From NCBI GenBank assembly GCA_030424865.1, contig JAUHVR010000001.1, forward strand, positions 248,001 through 312,000: 64,000 nt of DNA. The letters are read 5' to 3'. The number at the start of each line of letters is the position of its first letter. Positions within the stretch are counted from its first letter, which is position 1. The notes beneath the pieces were generated by a model. That model made no database searches. It was not told the DNA's origin and worked only from the letters and a program-made list of their open reading frames with translations. This DNA is from Alphaproteobacteria bacterium. Its GTDB lineage: Bacteria; Pseudomonadota; Alphaproteobacteria; Rhodobacterales; Rhodobacteraceae. A program made the translations under genes and the position numbers. Positions 51,280-60,923 of the stretch are shown one piece after another.

Positions 51280-52259
51280 GCGTTTTCCACCCGCGCCGTG
51301 CCGCCGCCTGCGCGGGGAACGATCCAGACCTCGTCATAGGGATACTGGCTTTCGTCCTTGGCGGCGAGCTTGCGGATCACCTCGATCTGGAACTCGATCC
51401 AGCCCATCGCATGGGGCTGCGCGCCGCTGGACTTGATCTCGGCGTCCAGATCTTTCAGCCGCCAGAAGGGCACGGCCGGAAAGGTGTGATGCGCGGTGTG
51501 ATAGGGCATTTGCCAGCAGAGCCACCGCATCAGCGCATTGGTGCGGGTGCTGCGGGTGTTTTTCAGGATGTCGTTTTCGTGGCTCAGGCCCAGATGTTCG
51601 ATGGTGTTTTGCAACTGGTGCACGGGCTTCATCAGCAGCATCGGCGCAAGCCACAGGATCACCGCCGCCCAGCTGCCTGTCAGAACCGAGACCACGGCGA
51701 TCAGCGCATAGCCCGCCGCCATCAGGCGGCCTTCGCGGATGACGATGGCATGTTCTTCGGGACGGACATAAGGCTCGATCACCACGCCCCGGCAGAAACG
51801 CACGATGCGCTGCACGCGGGTGATCCAGTAGCTGATGCCCAGGAACCAAAGCAGGTAGCTGGTCAGAGTGTAGGGTTCACGCGCCAGTTCGCCGTCCTTT
51901 TCCCAGTTCTGCGTGTGCTGGTGATGCGCCCAGTGCTGGATCTTGTCGAAATCGCGGGGGAAGATCACGATGAAGCCGATCAGGCGGCCAAAGAGGATGT
52001 TGGGCCATTTGGTCTTGAACACGGTCTCGTGGCTCAGCTCGTGCTGCGCGGCGTAAAGGAAGTTCAGCAGAACGCCTTGGATCATGAAGACCGGAACGGC
52101 CCACCACGTGCCCCAAAGCGCCCAAAGGGCGGTGCCCGAGATCAGGATGGCGCCGAAATGGCTGCCAAGTTGCAAGGCGCCGCGCAGGTCCGAGCGCTGC
52201 ATCAGCGCCCGCAGGCGGGTGGGTTCGATCAATTTGCGGCGGGAAAAGCTGGCTTCCAT
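51276..52259 (-). CDS. Membrane fatty acid desaturase-family protein
   Basis: 327 aa with about four membrane helices and the three His boxes of diiron desaturases/hydroxylases: HELSHET near residue 93, HWAHHQHTQNW near residue 129, and YHTAHHTFP near residue 262. It should introduce a double bond or hydroxyl into a lipid acyl chain or related hydrophobic substrate, using oxygen and an electron donor not encoded here. It is first in a two-gene operon with the TIM-barrel gene and divergent from a LysR gene 109 bases away. Confidence 0.9.
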   Translation of the reverse strand: MEASFSRRKLIEPTRLRALMQRSDLRGALQLGSHFGAILISGTALWALWGTWWAVPVFMIQGVLLNFLYAAQHELSHETVFKTKWPNILFGRLIGFIVIFPRDFDKIQHWAHHQHTQNWEKDGELAREPYTLTSYLLWFLGISYWITRVQRIVRFCRGVVIEPYVRPEEHAIVIREGRLMAAGYALIAVVSVLTGSWAAVILWLAPMLLMKPVHQLQNTIEHLGLSHENDILKNTRSTRTNALMRWLCWQMPYHTAHHTFPAVPFWRLKDLDAEIKSSGAQPHAMGWIEFQIEVIRKLAAKDESQYPYDEVWIVPRAGGGTARVENA

Positions 52260-52330
52260 ATGTTGCCTCTGGGTTCTGTTGCGCGAGAGTCATCGCGCAG
52301 TTTGACGGCGAAGGGTGTTTGTGTAAAACG

Positions 52331-52349
52331 GGAAATATTCGCCGTTTCC
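52331..52349. promoter_or_regulatory. Inverted repeat in desaturase/LysR divergent region
   Basis: GGAAA and TTTCC flank 9 bases (52331-52335, 52345-52349), with a further GGGAAATTC at 52354-52362. Its place between divergent genes, close to the LysR start, fits a LysR operator; the arms are short. Confidence 0.35.
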
Positions 52350-52368
52350 ATGAGGGAAATTCATTGAA

Positions 52369-53229
52369 ATGCGACTGGGATCGCGAAATCTACCCCTTGC
52401 GGCCCTGCAAGGGTTCGAAGCCACGGCCCGGCATCTGCACATGGGCCGCGCTGCGCAGGAACTGGGGCTGACGCAAAGCGCGATCAGCCATCAGGTGCGC
52501 ACGCTGGAGCGGGCGCTTGACCAGCCCCTGTTCGATCAGAACCGGCGGCGGCTGCAACTGACGCCCGAGGGGCGGCGTCTGGCGCAGGCGGTGCGGCAGG
52601 GGCTGCAAGAGATCTCGGCCGCAGCGCTGCAGATCGGTACCGAAGAGTTCAGCGGCACGCTGACGGTCTCGGCCCCACCTGCGCTGGCCGCGCGCTGGCT
52701 GGCACCGCGTCTGCCGCGCTTTCTGGCGCTGTTTCCCAAGCTCGATCTTCAGGTGCGGCATGCCGACGGCAGCGCTCCGGTGGACGTCGCGGTCACCTTC
52801 AACGAGCTGGAACATCCCGGCATGCAGGTCGAGATCCTGGCCGAGCTGCAGATGTTCCCGGTCTGCGCGCCGGGTGTTCTGCCCGCCGATTGGTCGGGTG
52901 ACCTGACGGGGCTAACGCTGATCCACGAAGACGACGGCGCGATCTGGGCGCGATGGCGGGCGGCGCAGGGGATTGTGCAAACCGAGACCCGCAATGTCTT
53001 TGTGCCCACAACGCGCGCCGCGCTGGCGCTGGCGCGTGCGGGCGGGGGGCTGGCGATGGACGACCGGCTGATGACCGAAGGCGACGGCGCCCTGATCCGG
53101 CCCTTTGGCGAGGCGGTCATGCATCACGGCCAATACGCCATGGTCACCGGACCCGAGGACCGCCAAAGCCCGGCGGCGCGTGCTTTTGCCGACTGGCTGC
53201 GGCGGGAAATGGCGGGCGCTGCCGGATGA
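52369..53229 (+). CDS. LysR-family transcriptional regulator (GcvA-like)
   Basis: 286 aa. The N-terminal helix-turn-helix LPLAALQGFEATARHLHMGRAAQELGLTQSAISHQVRTLE is GcvA-like (shown in parts: LPLAALQGFEATARHLHMG and LTQSAISHQVRTLE). The effector domain begins near residue 95 (FSGTLTVSAPPALAARWLAP). It diverges from the desaturase/TIM-barrel operon, which it most likely controls. The effector is unknown. It is followed by the ccm genes on the same strand after 91 bases. Confidence 0.9.
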   Translation: MRLGSRNLPLAALQGFEATARHLHMGRAAQELGLTQSAISHQVRTLERALDQPLFDQNRRRLQLTPEGRRLAQAVRQGLQEISAAALQIGTEEFSGTLTVSAPPALAARWLAPRLPRFLALFPKLDLQVRHADGSAPVDVAVTFNELEHPGMQVEILAELQMFPVCAPGVLPADWSGDLTGLTLIHEDDGAIWARWRAAQGIVQTETRNVFVPTTRAALALARAGGGLAMDDRLMTEGDGALIRPFGEAVMHHGQYAMVTGPEDRQSPAARAFADWLRREMAGAAG

Positions 53230-53320
53230 CAGGTCCGCCGCGACACATCGCGCGTGCCCTGCGCGCTGAAACCGGTTTTTCCGCTTTTTCCCGTGACCCC
53301 GGTGGGTTACTTCGAAAGGC

Positions 53321-53935
53321 ATGAGCCTTGATGTCCAAGATCTTGCCGTCTCACGCGGGGGTGTTCCGGTGCTGGAGGGCGTGTCCTTTCAGCTGAACCC
53401 CGGCCGCGCGCTTGTGTTGCGCGGGCCCAATGGCGCGGGCAAGACGACGCTGTTGCGCACCATCGCCGGGTTGCAACCGCCCGAGGCGGGGCAGATCGAG
53501 GGCGGCGACGAAACCATTGCCTATGCCGGTCACGCGGACGGGTTGAAAGCGATGCTGAGCGTGGAAGAGAACCTGAGCTTCTGGGCCAGTGTCTTTGGCA
53601 CCTCGGACATCGAACCGGCGGTACAAGCCTTTGACCTGACCGGGCTGCGCGACCGCATGGCCGGGACGCTGAGTGCGGGGCAGAAGCGGCGGCTTGGGCT
53701 GGCGCGTCTGATGGTCACCGGGCGGCCGATCTGGGTTCTGGACGAACCGACGGTTTCGCTGGATGCGGCCTCGGTTGCGCTGTTTGCGCAGGCGGTGCGC
53801 GGGCATCTGGGGCAGGGCGGCTCGGCGCTGATGGCCACGCATATCGACCTTGGCCTGCAAGAGGCCGAGGTCTTTGACGTAACCCCCTTCAAGGCGAAAC
53901 CCCGCGCAGCGGCCAGTGACGAGGCCTTTCTGTGA
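53321..53935 (+). CDS. ccmA: Heme exporter ATPase CcmA
   Basis: 204-aa ATP-binding subunit of the CcmABCD complex, which releases heme-loaded CcmE for cytochrome c assembly. Walker A is GPNGAGKTT, the signature [14 protein letters not shown] has Gln in place of the usual Gly-Gln pair order seen in Ccm ATPases, and Walker B is [12 protein letters not shown], followed by the switch His in ATHID. It is first of the ccmABCDG operon and overlaps ccmB by 4 bases. Confidence 0.94.
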   Translation: MSLDVQDLAVSRGGVPVLEGVSFQLNPGRALVLRGPNGAGKTTLLRTIAGLQPPEAGQIEGGDETIAYAGHADGLKAMLSVEENLSFWASVFGTSDIEPAVQAFDLTGLRDRMAGTLSAGQKRRLGLARLMVTGRPIWVLDEPTVSLDAASVALFAQAVRGHLGQGGSALMATHIDLGLQEAEVFDVTPFKAKPRAAASDEAFL

Positions 53936-54588
53936 TCGCGCTTTTGAAACGAGACCTGGCTCTGGCCATCCGGGCGGGCGGCGGCTTTGGCCTGGGGCTG
54001 GCCTTTTTCCTGATCGTCACTGTACTGGTGCCCTTTGGCGTGGGGGCCGACACCGGCCTTTTGAGCCGTATCGCGCCGGGCATCCTTTGGGTGGGCGCCT
54101 TGCTGGCCTGCCTTTTGTCGCTCGACCGCATCCTTGCGCTCGATTGGGAGGACGGCTCGTTGGACCTGCTGGCCACCGCGCCGCTGCCGATGGAGGGCAT
54201 CGTCAGCATCAAGGCGCTGGCGCATTGGATCACCACCGGCCTGCCGCTGGTCGCCGCAGCGCCGGTGCTGGGCGTGCTGCTGAACCTGCCGGGCCCGGGC
54301 TATCTGTGGCTTATTGTGTCACTGGCTTTGGGCACACCGGCGCTGAGCGTCATCGGCACCTTCGGTGCGGCGCTGACCGTCGGTCTGAAACGCGGCGGCC
54401 TGCTGATGTCGCTGCTGGTCCTGCCGCTTTACGTGCCCACACTGATCTTCGGAGCCGAGGTCGCCCGCCGCGGGGCCGAGGGGCTGGCGGTACAGACGCC
54501 GCTGTTGATGCTGGCCGGGATCAGCTTTGGCGTCACCGCGCTGCTGCCCTTTGCGTCAGCCGCCGTCTTGCGGATCAATCTGCGGTGA
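53932..54588 (+). CDS. ccmB: Heme exporter membrane subunit CcmB
   Basis: 218-aa integral membrane protein with six helices. The opening [28 protein letters not shown] and the segment [21 protein letters not shown], with [13 protein letters not shown], are family hallmarks (quoted in part). It pairs with CcmA. The start is a GTG at 53932 overlapping the ccmA stop (GTGA). A 62-base gap without features follows before ccmC. Confidence 0.93.
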   Translation: MIALLKRDLALAIRAGGGFGLGLAFFLIVTVLVPFGVGADTGLLSRIAPGILWVGALLACLLSLDRILALDWEDGSLDLLATAPLPMEGIVSIKALAHWITTGLPLVAAAPVLGVLLNLPGPGYLWLIVSLALGTPALSVIGTFGAALTVGLKRGGLLMSLLVLPLYVPTLIFGAEVARRGAEGLAVQTPLLMLAGISFGVTALLPFASAAVLRINLR

Positions 54589-54650
54589 TCAGCGTCGCAG
54601 TCTGGTATTCCGTGATTGAACAATTTCACAATCAGGGCTAGCTCATCATC

Positions 54651-55397
54651 ATGTCGATCTGGGAATATGCCAATCCGGTCAAGTTCATCCGCACCACCGA
54701 CAGGGTGTTGCCGTGGATTTCCGTGCTCGCCTTTGCCTCGCTTGCCATTGGGCTGATCTGGGGATTTTTCTTCACACCGGATGACTTTCGGCAAGGCTCG
54801 ACGGTCAAGATCATCTACCTGCACGTGCCCTCGGCGCTGATGGCGATCAATGCCTGGCTGATGATGCTGGTGGCCTCGCTGATCTGGATCGTGCGCCGCC
54901 ACCACGTCAGCGCGTTGGCTGCCCGAGCGGCCGCCCCGGTTGGGGCAGCGATGACGATCATCGGACTGGCCACGGGGGCCATCTGGGGTCAGCCGATGTG
55001 GGGCACCTGGTGGGCCTGGGACCCGAGGTTGACCTCGTTCCTGATCCTGTTCCTGTTCTACCTGGGCTACATGGCCCTGTGGGAGGCGATCGAGGATGAC
55101 GACACCGCCGCCGACCTCACCTCGATCCTCTGCCTTGTGGGCTCGGTCTTTGCGCTGCTCAGCCGCTACGCGGTGAACTTCTGGAACCAGGGGTTGCATC
55201 AGGGTGCATCCGTGATGCGTGCCGGGGCCATTGCAGGCGATACGGAAGAACGGGTCAGCAACGTCTTTTTCCTGCCCCTGATGGTCTGCATCCTGGGCTT
55301 TGTGCTGCTCTTCATCGCGCTGGTCTTCCTGCGCACCCAAACCGAAATCCGGGCGCGCCGGACCCGCGCGCTGATCGCACGGGAGCGTCAGACATGA
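54651..55397 (+). CDS. ccmC: Heme-handling protein CcmC
   Basis: 248-aa six-helix membrane protein that loads heme onto CcmE. It contains the tryptophan-rich heme-binding motif WGTWWAWDPRLTS and flanking conserved His residues (YLHVPSAL and NQGLHQGAS). The length is normal. Its last 4 bases overlap the ccmD start. Confidence 0.95.
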   Translation: MSIWEYANPVKFIRTTDRVLPWISVLAFASLAIGLIWGFFFTPDDFRQGSTVKIIYLHVPSALMAINAWLMMLVASLIWIVRRHHVSALAARAAAPVGAAMTIIGLATGAIWGQPMWGTWWAWDPRLTSFLILFLFYLGYMALWEAIEDDDTAADLTSILCLVGSVFALLSRYAVNFWNQGLHQGASVMRAGAIAGDTEERVSNVFFLPLMVCILGFVLLFIALVFLRTQTEIRARRTRALIARERQT

Positions 55398-55552
55398 TCC
55401 CCGATCTGGGAAAATACGCAAATGCGGTTCTGTCGTCATATGCCGTTTCGCTACTGCTGTTGGCGCTGCTGGTCTGGGTCAGCGTCAGACGCGCCCGCAA
55501 GGTGAAAGCTGAGCTCGACAAGGTCGAGGCACGAGGGAAAACCAATGGCTAA
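55394..55552 (+). CDS. ccmD: Heme exporter small subunit CcmD
   Basis: 52-aa single-helix membrane protein, easily missed because of its length. It reads MIPDLGKYANAVLSSYAVSL, then a hydrophobic stretch and a basic tail (VSVRRARKVKAELDKVE), the normal CcmD pattern of periplasmic N-terminus, one helix and a charged cytoplasmic end. It overlaps ccmC by 4 bases and ccmG by 8. Its place between them in the operon supports the call. CcmD aids release of holo-CcmE from CcmABC. Confidence 0.9.
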   Translation: MIPDLGKYANAVLSSYAVSLLLLALLVWVSVRRARKVKAELDKVEARGKTNG

Positions 55553-56084
55553 GGTCTCACCCTTCATGATCGCGCCGCCGGTGATCTTTGCCGGTCTGGC
55601 CGTCCTGTTCTACGTCGGCATGTTCCGCGACGATCCCGACAGCCTGCCGTCGACCCGCGTGGGCCAGCCCGCACCGGCGATCACCGAGGTGCCCCTGAAG
55701 GGGCACCCTGCGATCACGGCGGAGATGCTGAGCAGCGGCGAGGTCACGCTGGTGAACTTCTGGGCCAGCTGGTGCCCACCTTGCCGCGCGGAACATCCCA
55801 AGCTTCTGGAGATGGAGGCCGCGGGATTGCGTGTCGTTGGTGTGAACTTCAAGGACTCCGAGGGCGCTGCGACCCAATACCTCGAAGACGACGACAGCCC
55901 GTTCATGGCAGTGGCCTTTGACCCGCAGGGCCGGACGGCCATCGACTGGGGGGTGACCGCCCCGCCCGAGACCTTCATCATCGATGGGGATGGAACGGTG
56001 CTCTATCGCTTCGCCGGTCCGCTGGTGGGCAGCGATTACGAACAGCGGTTCAAGCCAGAGCTCGACAAGGCATTGTCGAACTGA
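55545..56084 (+). CDS. ccmG: Thiol:disulfide interchange protein CcmG (DsbE)
   Basis: 179-aa membrane-anchored thioredoxin that keeps apocytochrome c Cys reduced for heme attachment. An N-terminal anchor helix (residues 8-26) is followed by the thioredoxin fold with active site NFWASWCPPCRAEHP and the cis-Pro segment GVTAPPETFIIDGDG, as in DsbE proteins. Electrons should come from CcdA. It ends the operon, with an intrinsic terminator 40 bases on. ccmE, ccmF, ccmH and ccmI are not in the window. Confidence 0.95.
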   Translation: MAKVSPFMIAPPVIFAGLAVLFYVGMFRDDPDSLPSTRVGQPAPAITEVPLKGHPAITAEMLSSGEVTLVNFWASWCPPCRAEHPKLLEMEAAGLRVVGVNFKDSEGAATQYLEDDDSPFMAVAFDPQGRTAIDWGVTAPPETFIIDGDGTVLYRFAGPLVGSDYEQRFKPELDKALSN

Positions 56085-56123
56085 CGCGTGGCGTGACCCG
56101 CTTTCCGCCGTCTTGCAAAAAGG

Positions 56124-56151
56124 AGGGCGCCCCGGATCGGGCGCCCTTTTT
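56124..56151. terminator. Terminator after ccmG
   Basis: AGGGCGCCC pairs with GGGCGCCCT around 6 bases and is followed by TTTTT. The left flank is A-rich (GCAAAAAGG), so the hairpin may also serve the small minus-strand gene that converges on it. Confidence 0.9.
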
Positions 56152-56159
56152 GCTGTTGA

Positions 56160-56288
56160 TCAGTCGTGCGTGCAGGTCACGGCCGAGGCCGGGACCAGAC
56201 AGGGGTGCTGAGGTTCGCTGCCTGCCCACGCACCGATCACGGCCAGCAGGACCAAAGCGCCCGCCTGTACCAGTGTCAGTGTCTTCAT
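56160..56288 (-). CDS. Predicted 42-aa single-helix peptide
   Basis: A short frame, MKTLTLVQAGALVLLAVIGAW followed by a polar tail with two Cys (PCLVPASAVTCTHD), split here for length. The hydrophobic stretch could be a signal peptide or membrane helix, leaving a tiny periplasmic tail with a possible disulfide. AGAGG lies about 10 bases before the ATG. It is convergent with ccmG and shares its terminator. I do not recognise a family, and it could be chance. Confidence 0.4.
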   Translation of the reverse strand: MKTLTLVQAGALVLLAVIGAWAGSEPQHPCLVPASAVTCTHD

Positions 56289-56426
56289 TCGCGTGCGTGC
56301 CTCTTTGAAGGTTTCGTTCAGAAGGCACCAAATGGGGCGCGAGGCACGGTATGTCATCCCTTGCGGGGTGGCACAAAAGGTCACAGGGGCGGCGGCCCGC
56401 TGATGCGCGGGCCGGATGCGGGCCGA

Positions 56427-57674
56427 TCAGGCGGCCTTGGGCTTGCCCGAGCGGGGGCGGCGATTGCTGCCACGTCCATTTGACGGACGCCGCGACCGGC
56501 GGCGCGGTCCCTTGCGCGCGGGGCGTTCTTCGGCAGCGGATCCGTCAGGGGCCTCGCCACTCGCGACGGGGATCTCGATCTTCATCAGCTTCTGGATCTG
56601 GCGCAGCAACTTTGCCTCGTCCGGCGCGCAAAGCGTGGTGGCCTCACCCTCGCGGCCCGCGCGGGCGGTTCGGCCGATGCGATGCACGTAGTTGTCGGGC
56701 ACCTCGGGCAGGTCGTAGTTGACGACCAGTGCAACGCCGGGAATGTCGATGCCCCGCGCAGCCACGTCGGTGGCGACCAGTACTGTCACGGTGCCCTCGC
56801 GAAACGCCTTGATGGCCCGGTCGCGCTGGCCCTGGCTCTTGTTGCCGTGGATCGAAGCCGCGTTGAAGCCGTCGGCCACCAGGCCTTTCATCAACTTTTC
56901 GGCGCCATGTTTTGTGCGGGCAAAGACCAGTGACAGGGCATCGGTATCGCGCGCCAAAAGCTCGCGCAGCTTGGCAGGTTTCTCGGGGCGCGGGACAAAG
57001 TGGATGGTCTGGGCGATCTTGTCTGCGGCCTTGCCCGGAGGGGTGACCTCGATGCGTTGCGGGTTGTCCAGATAGGCGCGGCTCAGCTCTTCCATCTGCT
57101 TGGGCATGGTGGCCGAAAAGAGCATGGTCTGGCGCGGCGTGCCCAGATGCGGCGCGATGCGGCGCAAGGCGTGGATGAAGCCGAGGTCGAGCATCTGGTC
57201 GGCCTCGTCCAGTACCAGGTGACGGGCTTGCGACAGCGTCAGGGCCTTGCGGTCCATCAGGTCGATCAGGCGACCGGGGGTGGCGACCAGGATGTCGGCG
57301 CCGCGGGTCAGAAGCTGGATCTGCTTGTTGATGGACTGGCCGCCGACGACGGTGATGACGCGGATCTTGGTGCCCTTGGTCAGGGTGCGCAGACTGTCGG
57401 CGATCTGGTTCACCAGCTCGCGGGTCGGCGCGAGGATCAGGGATTTGACCGTTTTGGGCTCGTGTTTGCCCGGGGCCTGCATCAGTTGATGGATCAGCGG
57501 CAGACCAAAGGCCAGGGTCTTGCCGGTGCCTGTCTGGGCAATGCCCAGGATATCAGTGCCGTCGAGCGCCAGCGGGATCGCCTTTTGCTGGATCGGGGTG
57601 GGCGTGGTCAGTTGCGCGGTCTCAAGCGAGGCCAGCAGTTTCGGCGCGAGGCCGAGAGTGGAAAAATCGGACAA
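56427..57674 (-). CDS. DEAD-box RNA helicase (RhlE-like)
   Basis: 415 aa. All helicase motifs are present: Q motif TPTPIQQKAIP, motif I AQTGTGKT, Ia PTRELVNQI, II VLDEADQMLD, III SATMP, and in the second domain VLVATDVAARGIDIPG and HRIGRTARAGREG. The C-terminal tail is basic (KGPRRRSRRPSNGRGSNRRP), as in RhlE proteins, and probably binds RNA. The start is a TTG at 57674 with AGGAG 5 bases upstream; the frame stays open further up but without family similarity. It may help RNase E or ribosome assembly. Confidence 0.93.
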   Translation of the reverse strand: MSDFSTLGLAPKLLASLETAQLTTPTPIQQKAIPLALDGTDILGIAQTGTGKTLAFGLPLIHQLMQAPGKHEPKTVKSLILAPTRELVNQIADSLRTLTKGTKIRVITVVGGQSINKQIQLLTRGADILVATPGRLIDLMDRKALTLSQARHLVLDEADQMLDLGFIHALRRIAPHLGTPRQTMLFSATMPKQMEELSRAYLDNPQRIEVTPPGKAADKIAQTIHFVPRPEKPAKLRELLARDTDALSLVFARTKHGAEKLMKGLVADGFNAASIHGNKSQGQRDRAIKAFREGTVTVLVATDVAARGIDIPGVALVVNYDLPEVPDNYVHRIGRTARAGREGEATTLCAPDEAKLLRQIQKLMKIEIPVASGEAPDGSAAEERPARKGPRRRSRRPSNGRGSNRRPRSGKPKAA

Positions 57675-57904
57675 GGAAGCTCCTATGGCGCAGATCGGGC
57701 TGCGCAAACGGGTCAGGGCCGCCTCAAAGGGCGGCATACGGAGGGTCGCAAACCGGCGTCGGCTGCGTCTAGAACCCTGCGTGATGGGGAACCGGGGAAA
57801 GGGGATGCTGATGCGCCAAGGGTGGCGCGGCTGGCTCACGCGGCAGCGCAGCATTGGAGGGTATGTGCCTGAGCAGAGCGATAAAGTCAAGCCGGTGCGC
57901 CAAA

Positions 57905-57973
57905 CCGGAATTCTGCAAGAATTCCGGGGCGGAAAACACATGTTTTCCGGATCGTTTTCCTTGAAGGAAAACG
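57905..57973. repeat. Multi-hairpin intergenic repeat, copy 3 (shorter)
   Basis: Three hairpins: CCGGAATTCT/AGAATTCCGG (57905-57927), CGGAAAAC/GTTTTCCG (57930-57949) and CGTTTTCCT/AGGAAAACG (57953-57973). The last is nearly the same as the last hairpin of the copies at 30.6 and 37.9 kb; the first is a different sequence with the same size and position. It lies in a 339-base gap between the helicase start and acnA, directly next to the acnA terminator. The rest of that gap (57675-57904) shows nothing I can name. Confidence 0.75.
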
Positions 57974-58005
57974 AAGACGCCCGGCGGTGCCGAGCGTCTT
58001 TTTGT
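57974..58005 (-). terminator. acnA terminator
   Basis: AAGACGC pairs with GCGTCTT, with an inner CGGC/GCCG stem and one mismatch. On the minus strand it is followed by CGTTTTCC and on the plus strand by TTTTTG, so it may work both ways. It lies 9 bases beyond the acnA stop. Confidence 0.75.
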
Positions 58006-58013
58006 TGGTCTGG

Positions 58014-60701
58014 TCACGCCGACCTGGCAAGGTTTCTCAGAACGTAGTGCAGCACGCCACCGTTTTCGATGTATTCGATCTCGATCGCCGTATCGATCCG
58101 GCACTTAAGCGTGATCTCTTCGACACGCCCATCGGGATAGGTGATCTCGGCGGGCACCTCCTGCAGGGGCTGGACGCTGTCGAGCCCCTTGATCGACACC
58201 GTTTCATCCCCCGTCAGACCCAGGGTCTTGCGGGTCACCCCGCCGGTGAATTCGAACGGGATCACGCCCATGCCCACCAGGTTCGACCGATGGATCCGCT
58301 CAAAGCTTTCGGCGATCACTGCCTTCACCCCCAGCAGCGCCGTGCCCTTGGCCGCCCAATCGCGCGAGGATCCGGCGCCGTATTGCACGCCCCCGATCAC
58401 AACCAGCGGGATGCCCGCCGCCTGGTAGGCCATGCAGGCCTCGTAGATCGAGGTCTGGGCCCCGTCCGGCCCCTTTGTATAGCCGCCTTCGACCCCATCC
58501 AGCATCTCGTTCTTGATCCGGATATTTGCAAAGGTCCCGCGCATCATGACCTCGTGATTGCCGCGTCGCGAACCGTAGGAGTTGAACGACCGCACCGGAA
58601 CCTGCCGGTCGATCAGGTATTGCCCGGCAGGCGTCGTGTCCTTGAAGGACCCGGCGGGCGAGATGTGGTCGGTGGTGATCATGTCACCGAGCAGAGCCAT
58701 GATACGCGCACCTTCGATGTTCTCGATGTCCTTCGTGTCCATGGTGATCCCCTGGAAATAGGGCGGGTTCTGAACATAGGTCGAGGCCGCGGGCCAGTCA
58801 TAGGTCAGCGCATCGGTGGTTTCGACGCTTTGCCATTTCTCGTCGCCGGTAAAGACCTCGGCGTATTTCTCGACAAAGGCGTCGCGGGTCACCGTCGCCT
58901 CGACCAGTTCGGCAATTTCCTGCGTCGAGGGCCAGATGTCTTTCAGGAACACATCCTTGCCGTCCGGATCCTGCCCCAGCGGTTCCGAGGTCAGGTCGAT
59001 GTCCAGCGTCCCGGCCAGCGCATAGGCCACGACCAGCGGCGGCGAAGCCAGGTAATTGGCGCGCACGTCGGGCGAGATGCGGCCCTCGAAGTTGCGGTTG
59101 CCCGACAGGACCGAGGTGGCGACCAGATCGCCCTCGGCGATCGCCTCGGACAGTTCTTTCTGGATCGGGCCCGAGTTGCCAATGCAGGTCGTGCAGCCAT
59201 AGCCCACGAGGTTGAAGCCGATCTTGTCCAGATCCTCTTGCAGCCCCGCCGCTTCCAGATAGGCCGAGACGACCTGCGAGCCGGGCGCGAGCGAGGTCTT
59301 GACCCAGGGCTTGCGATCCAGCCCCAGGGCGGCGGCCTTGCGCGCCACCAGCCCGGCACCGATCATCACATAGGGGTTCGAGGTGTTGGTGCAGGAGGTG
59401 ATCGAGGCGATCACGACCTTGCCCGATTCCATCGTGTACTCCTCACCCGCGACTGCGACTTCCTTGCCCATCGGGCGCTTGAAGGTCTCTTCCATCTCGC
59501 GCGCAAAGGCGGCCTTGGCATCGGTCAGCGCGACGTAGTCCTGCGGGCGTTTGGGGCCCGAGATTGCGGGCACGATGGTGCCCATGTCCAGATGCAGCGT
59601 GTCGGTATAGACCGGCGCGTAATCCGCACCGCGCCAGAAACCGTTCTCTTTGGCATAGGCCTCGACCAGGGCAAGCCGGGCCTCGTCGCGGCCCGTGTTG
59701 CGCAGGTAGCGCAGGGTTTCGCCGTCGATGGGGAAAAAGCCGCAAGTGGCGCCGTATTCCGGGGCCATGTTGGCGATTGTGGCGCGATCTGCCAGCGGCA
59801 GCCGGTCGAGGCCTTCGCCATAGAACTCGACAAATTTGCCGACGACGCCCTTGGCGCGCAGCATCTCGACCACCTTCAGCACCAGATCGGTGCCAGTGGT
59901 GCCTTCGACCATGGTGCCCGTCAGCTCGAACCCGATGACTTCGGGGATCAGCATCGAGATCGGCTGACCCAGCATCGCGGCTTCGGCCTCGATCCCGCCG
60001 ACGCCCCAGCCCAGGACGGCGGCGCCATTGACCATGGTGGTGTGGCTGTCGGTGCCCACAAGCGTGTCAGGATAGGCGACCATGTCGCCACTTTGGTCGG
60101 TGTCGGTCCAGATCGTCTGGGACAGGTATTCGAGGTTCACCTGGTGGCAGATGCCGGTGCCGGGGGGCACCACGCGGAAGTTGTCAAAGGCCGACTGGCC
60201 CCATTTGAGGAAGGTATAGCGCTCCATGTTGCGCTCGTACTCGCGGTCGACGTTCATCTGGAACGCGCGCGGGTTGCCGAACTCATCGATCATGACCGAG
60301 TGGTCGATGACCAGATCGACCGGGTTCAGGGGGTTGATCTGTTCGGGACGGCCTCCAAGGGCGACAATGCCGTCGCGCATGGCCGCCAGATCCACGACGG
60401 CGGGCACCCCGGTGAAATCCTGCATCAGAACGCGGGCCGGGCGATAGGCGATCTCGCGCGGGTTCTGACCGCCGTTGGCCCCCCACTCGGAAAAGGCCCG
60501 GATATCGTCCACCGTGACGGTCTTGCCGTCCTCGAACCGCAACATGTTTTCCAGAACAACCTTCAACGCGGCGGGAAGATTGGCAAAGCTGCCAAGACCG
60601 GCGGCCTCGGCGGCGGGGATCGAGTAACAGGCGACGGACTGGTCCCCTACGGTCAAGGTCTTGCGTGTCTTTGCGGTGTCCTGTCCAACTGTGATGGGCA
60701 T
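58014..60701 (-). CDS. acnA: Aconitate hydratase A
   Basis: 895-aa [4Fe-4S] enzyme of the TCA cycle, isomerising citrate and isocitrate. The cluster ligands lie in SCTNTSNP and [13 protein letters not shown]; substrate segments include [21 protein letters not shown] and the C-terminal swivelling domain has [11 protein letters not shown] and [12 protein letters not shown]. The length matches AcnA/IRP-type aconitases rather than AcnB. The ATG at 60701 gives [16 protein letters not shown]. It is transcribed alone, divergent from the DUF1223 gene. Confidence 0.97.
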   Translation of the reverse strand: MPITVGQDTAKTRKTLTVGDQSVACYSIPAAEAAGLGSFANLPAALKVVLENMLRFEDGKTVTVDDIRAFSEWGANGGQNPREIAYRPARVLMQDFTGVPAVVDLAAMRDGIVALGGRPEQINPLNPVDLVIDHSVMIDEFGNPRAFQMNVDREYERNMERYTFLKWGQSAFDNFRVVPPGTGICHQVNLEYLSQTIWTDTDQSGDMVAYPDTLVGTDSHTTMVNGAAVLGWGVGGIEAEAAMLGQPISMLIPEVIGFELTGTMVEGTTGTDLVLKVVEMLRAKGVVGKFVEFYGEGLDRLPLADRATIANMAPEYGATCGFFPIDGETLRYLRNTGRDEARLALVEAYAKENGFWRGADYAPVYTDTLHLDMGTIVPAISGPKRPQDYVALTDAKAAFAREMEETFKRPMGKEVAVAGEEYTMESGKVVIASITSCTNTSNPYVMIGAGLVARKAAALGLDRKPWVKTSLAPGSQVVSAYLEAAGLQEDLDKIGFNLVGYGCTTCIGNSGPIQKELSEAIAEGDLVATSVLSGNRNFEGRISPDVRANYLASPPLVVAYALAGTLDIDLTSEPLGQDPDGKDVFLKDIWPSTQEIAELVEATVTRDAFVEKYAEVFTGDEKWQSVETTDALTYDWPAASTYVQNPPYFQGITMDTKDIENIEGARIMALLGDMITTDHISPAGSFKDTTPAGQYLIDRQVPVRSFNSYGSRRGNHEVMMRGTFANIRIKNEMLDGVEGGYTKGPDGAQTSIYEACMAYQAAGIPLVVIGGVQYGAGSSRDWAAKGTALLGVKAVIAESFERIHRSNLVGMGVIPFEFTGGVTRKTLGLTGDETVSIKGLDSVQPLQEVPAEITYPDGRVEEITLKCRIDTAIEIEYIENGGVLHYVLRNLARSA

Positions 60702-60923
60702 GGGGCTTCTCCCTGGCTGTGGGCGGATGTGACGGGGTCACAAAAACACTGCCTTATGGCCTGCAGCGGATCAACCATTTGCGGCACTGGGCTTTGTGCG
60801 GTGCCGCAGGTCAACTTGGCGCAAATGTGAGAACGGGCCTGTCTGCCCTCTCAAAACCTTGATTGGTTATTTCACCGCACGTTGGGTACCACTGACACTG
60901 TTGGAATTGAGGAAGAGACAGGC

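Noticed and set aside
57987-60830. A 947-codon open frame antisense to acnA
   Set aside because: It is an uninterrupted shadow of a highly biased, high-GC gene; the translation is His/Arg/Gly-rich with no family motif, while the opposite strand is a complete aconitase.
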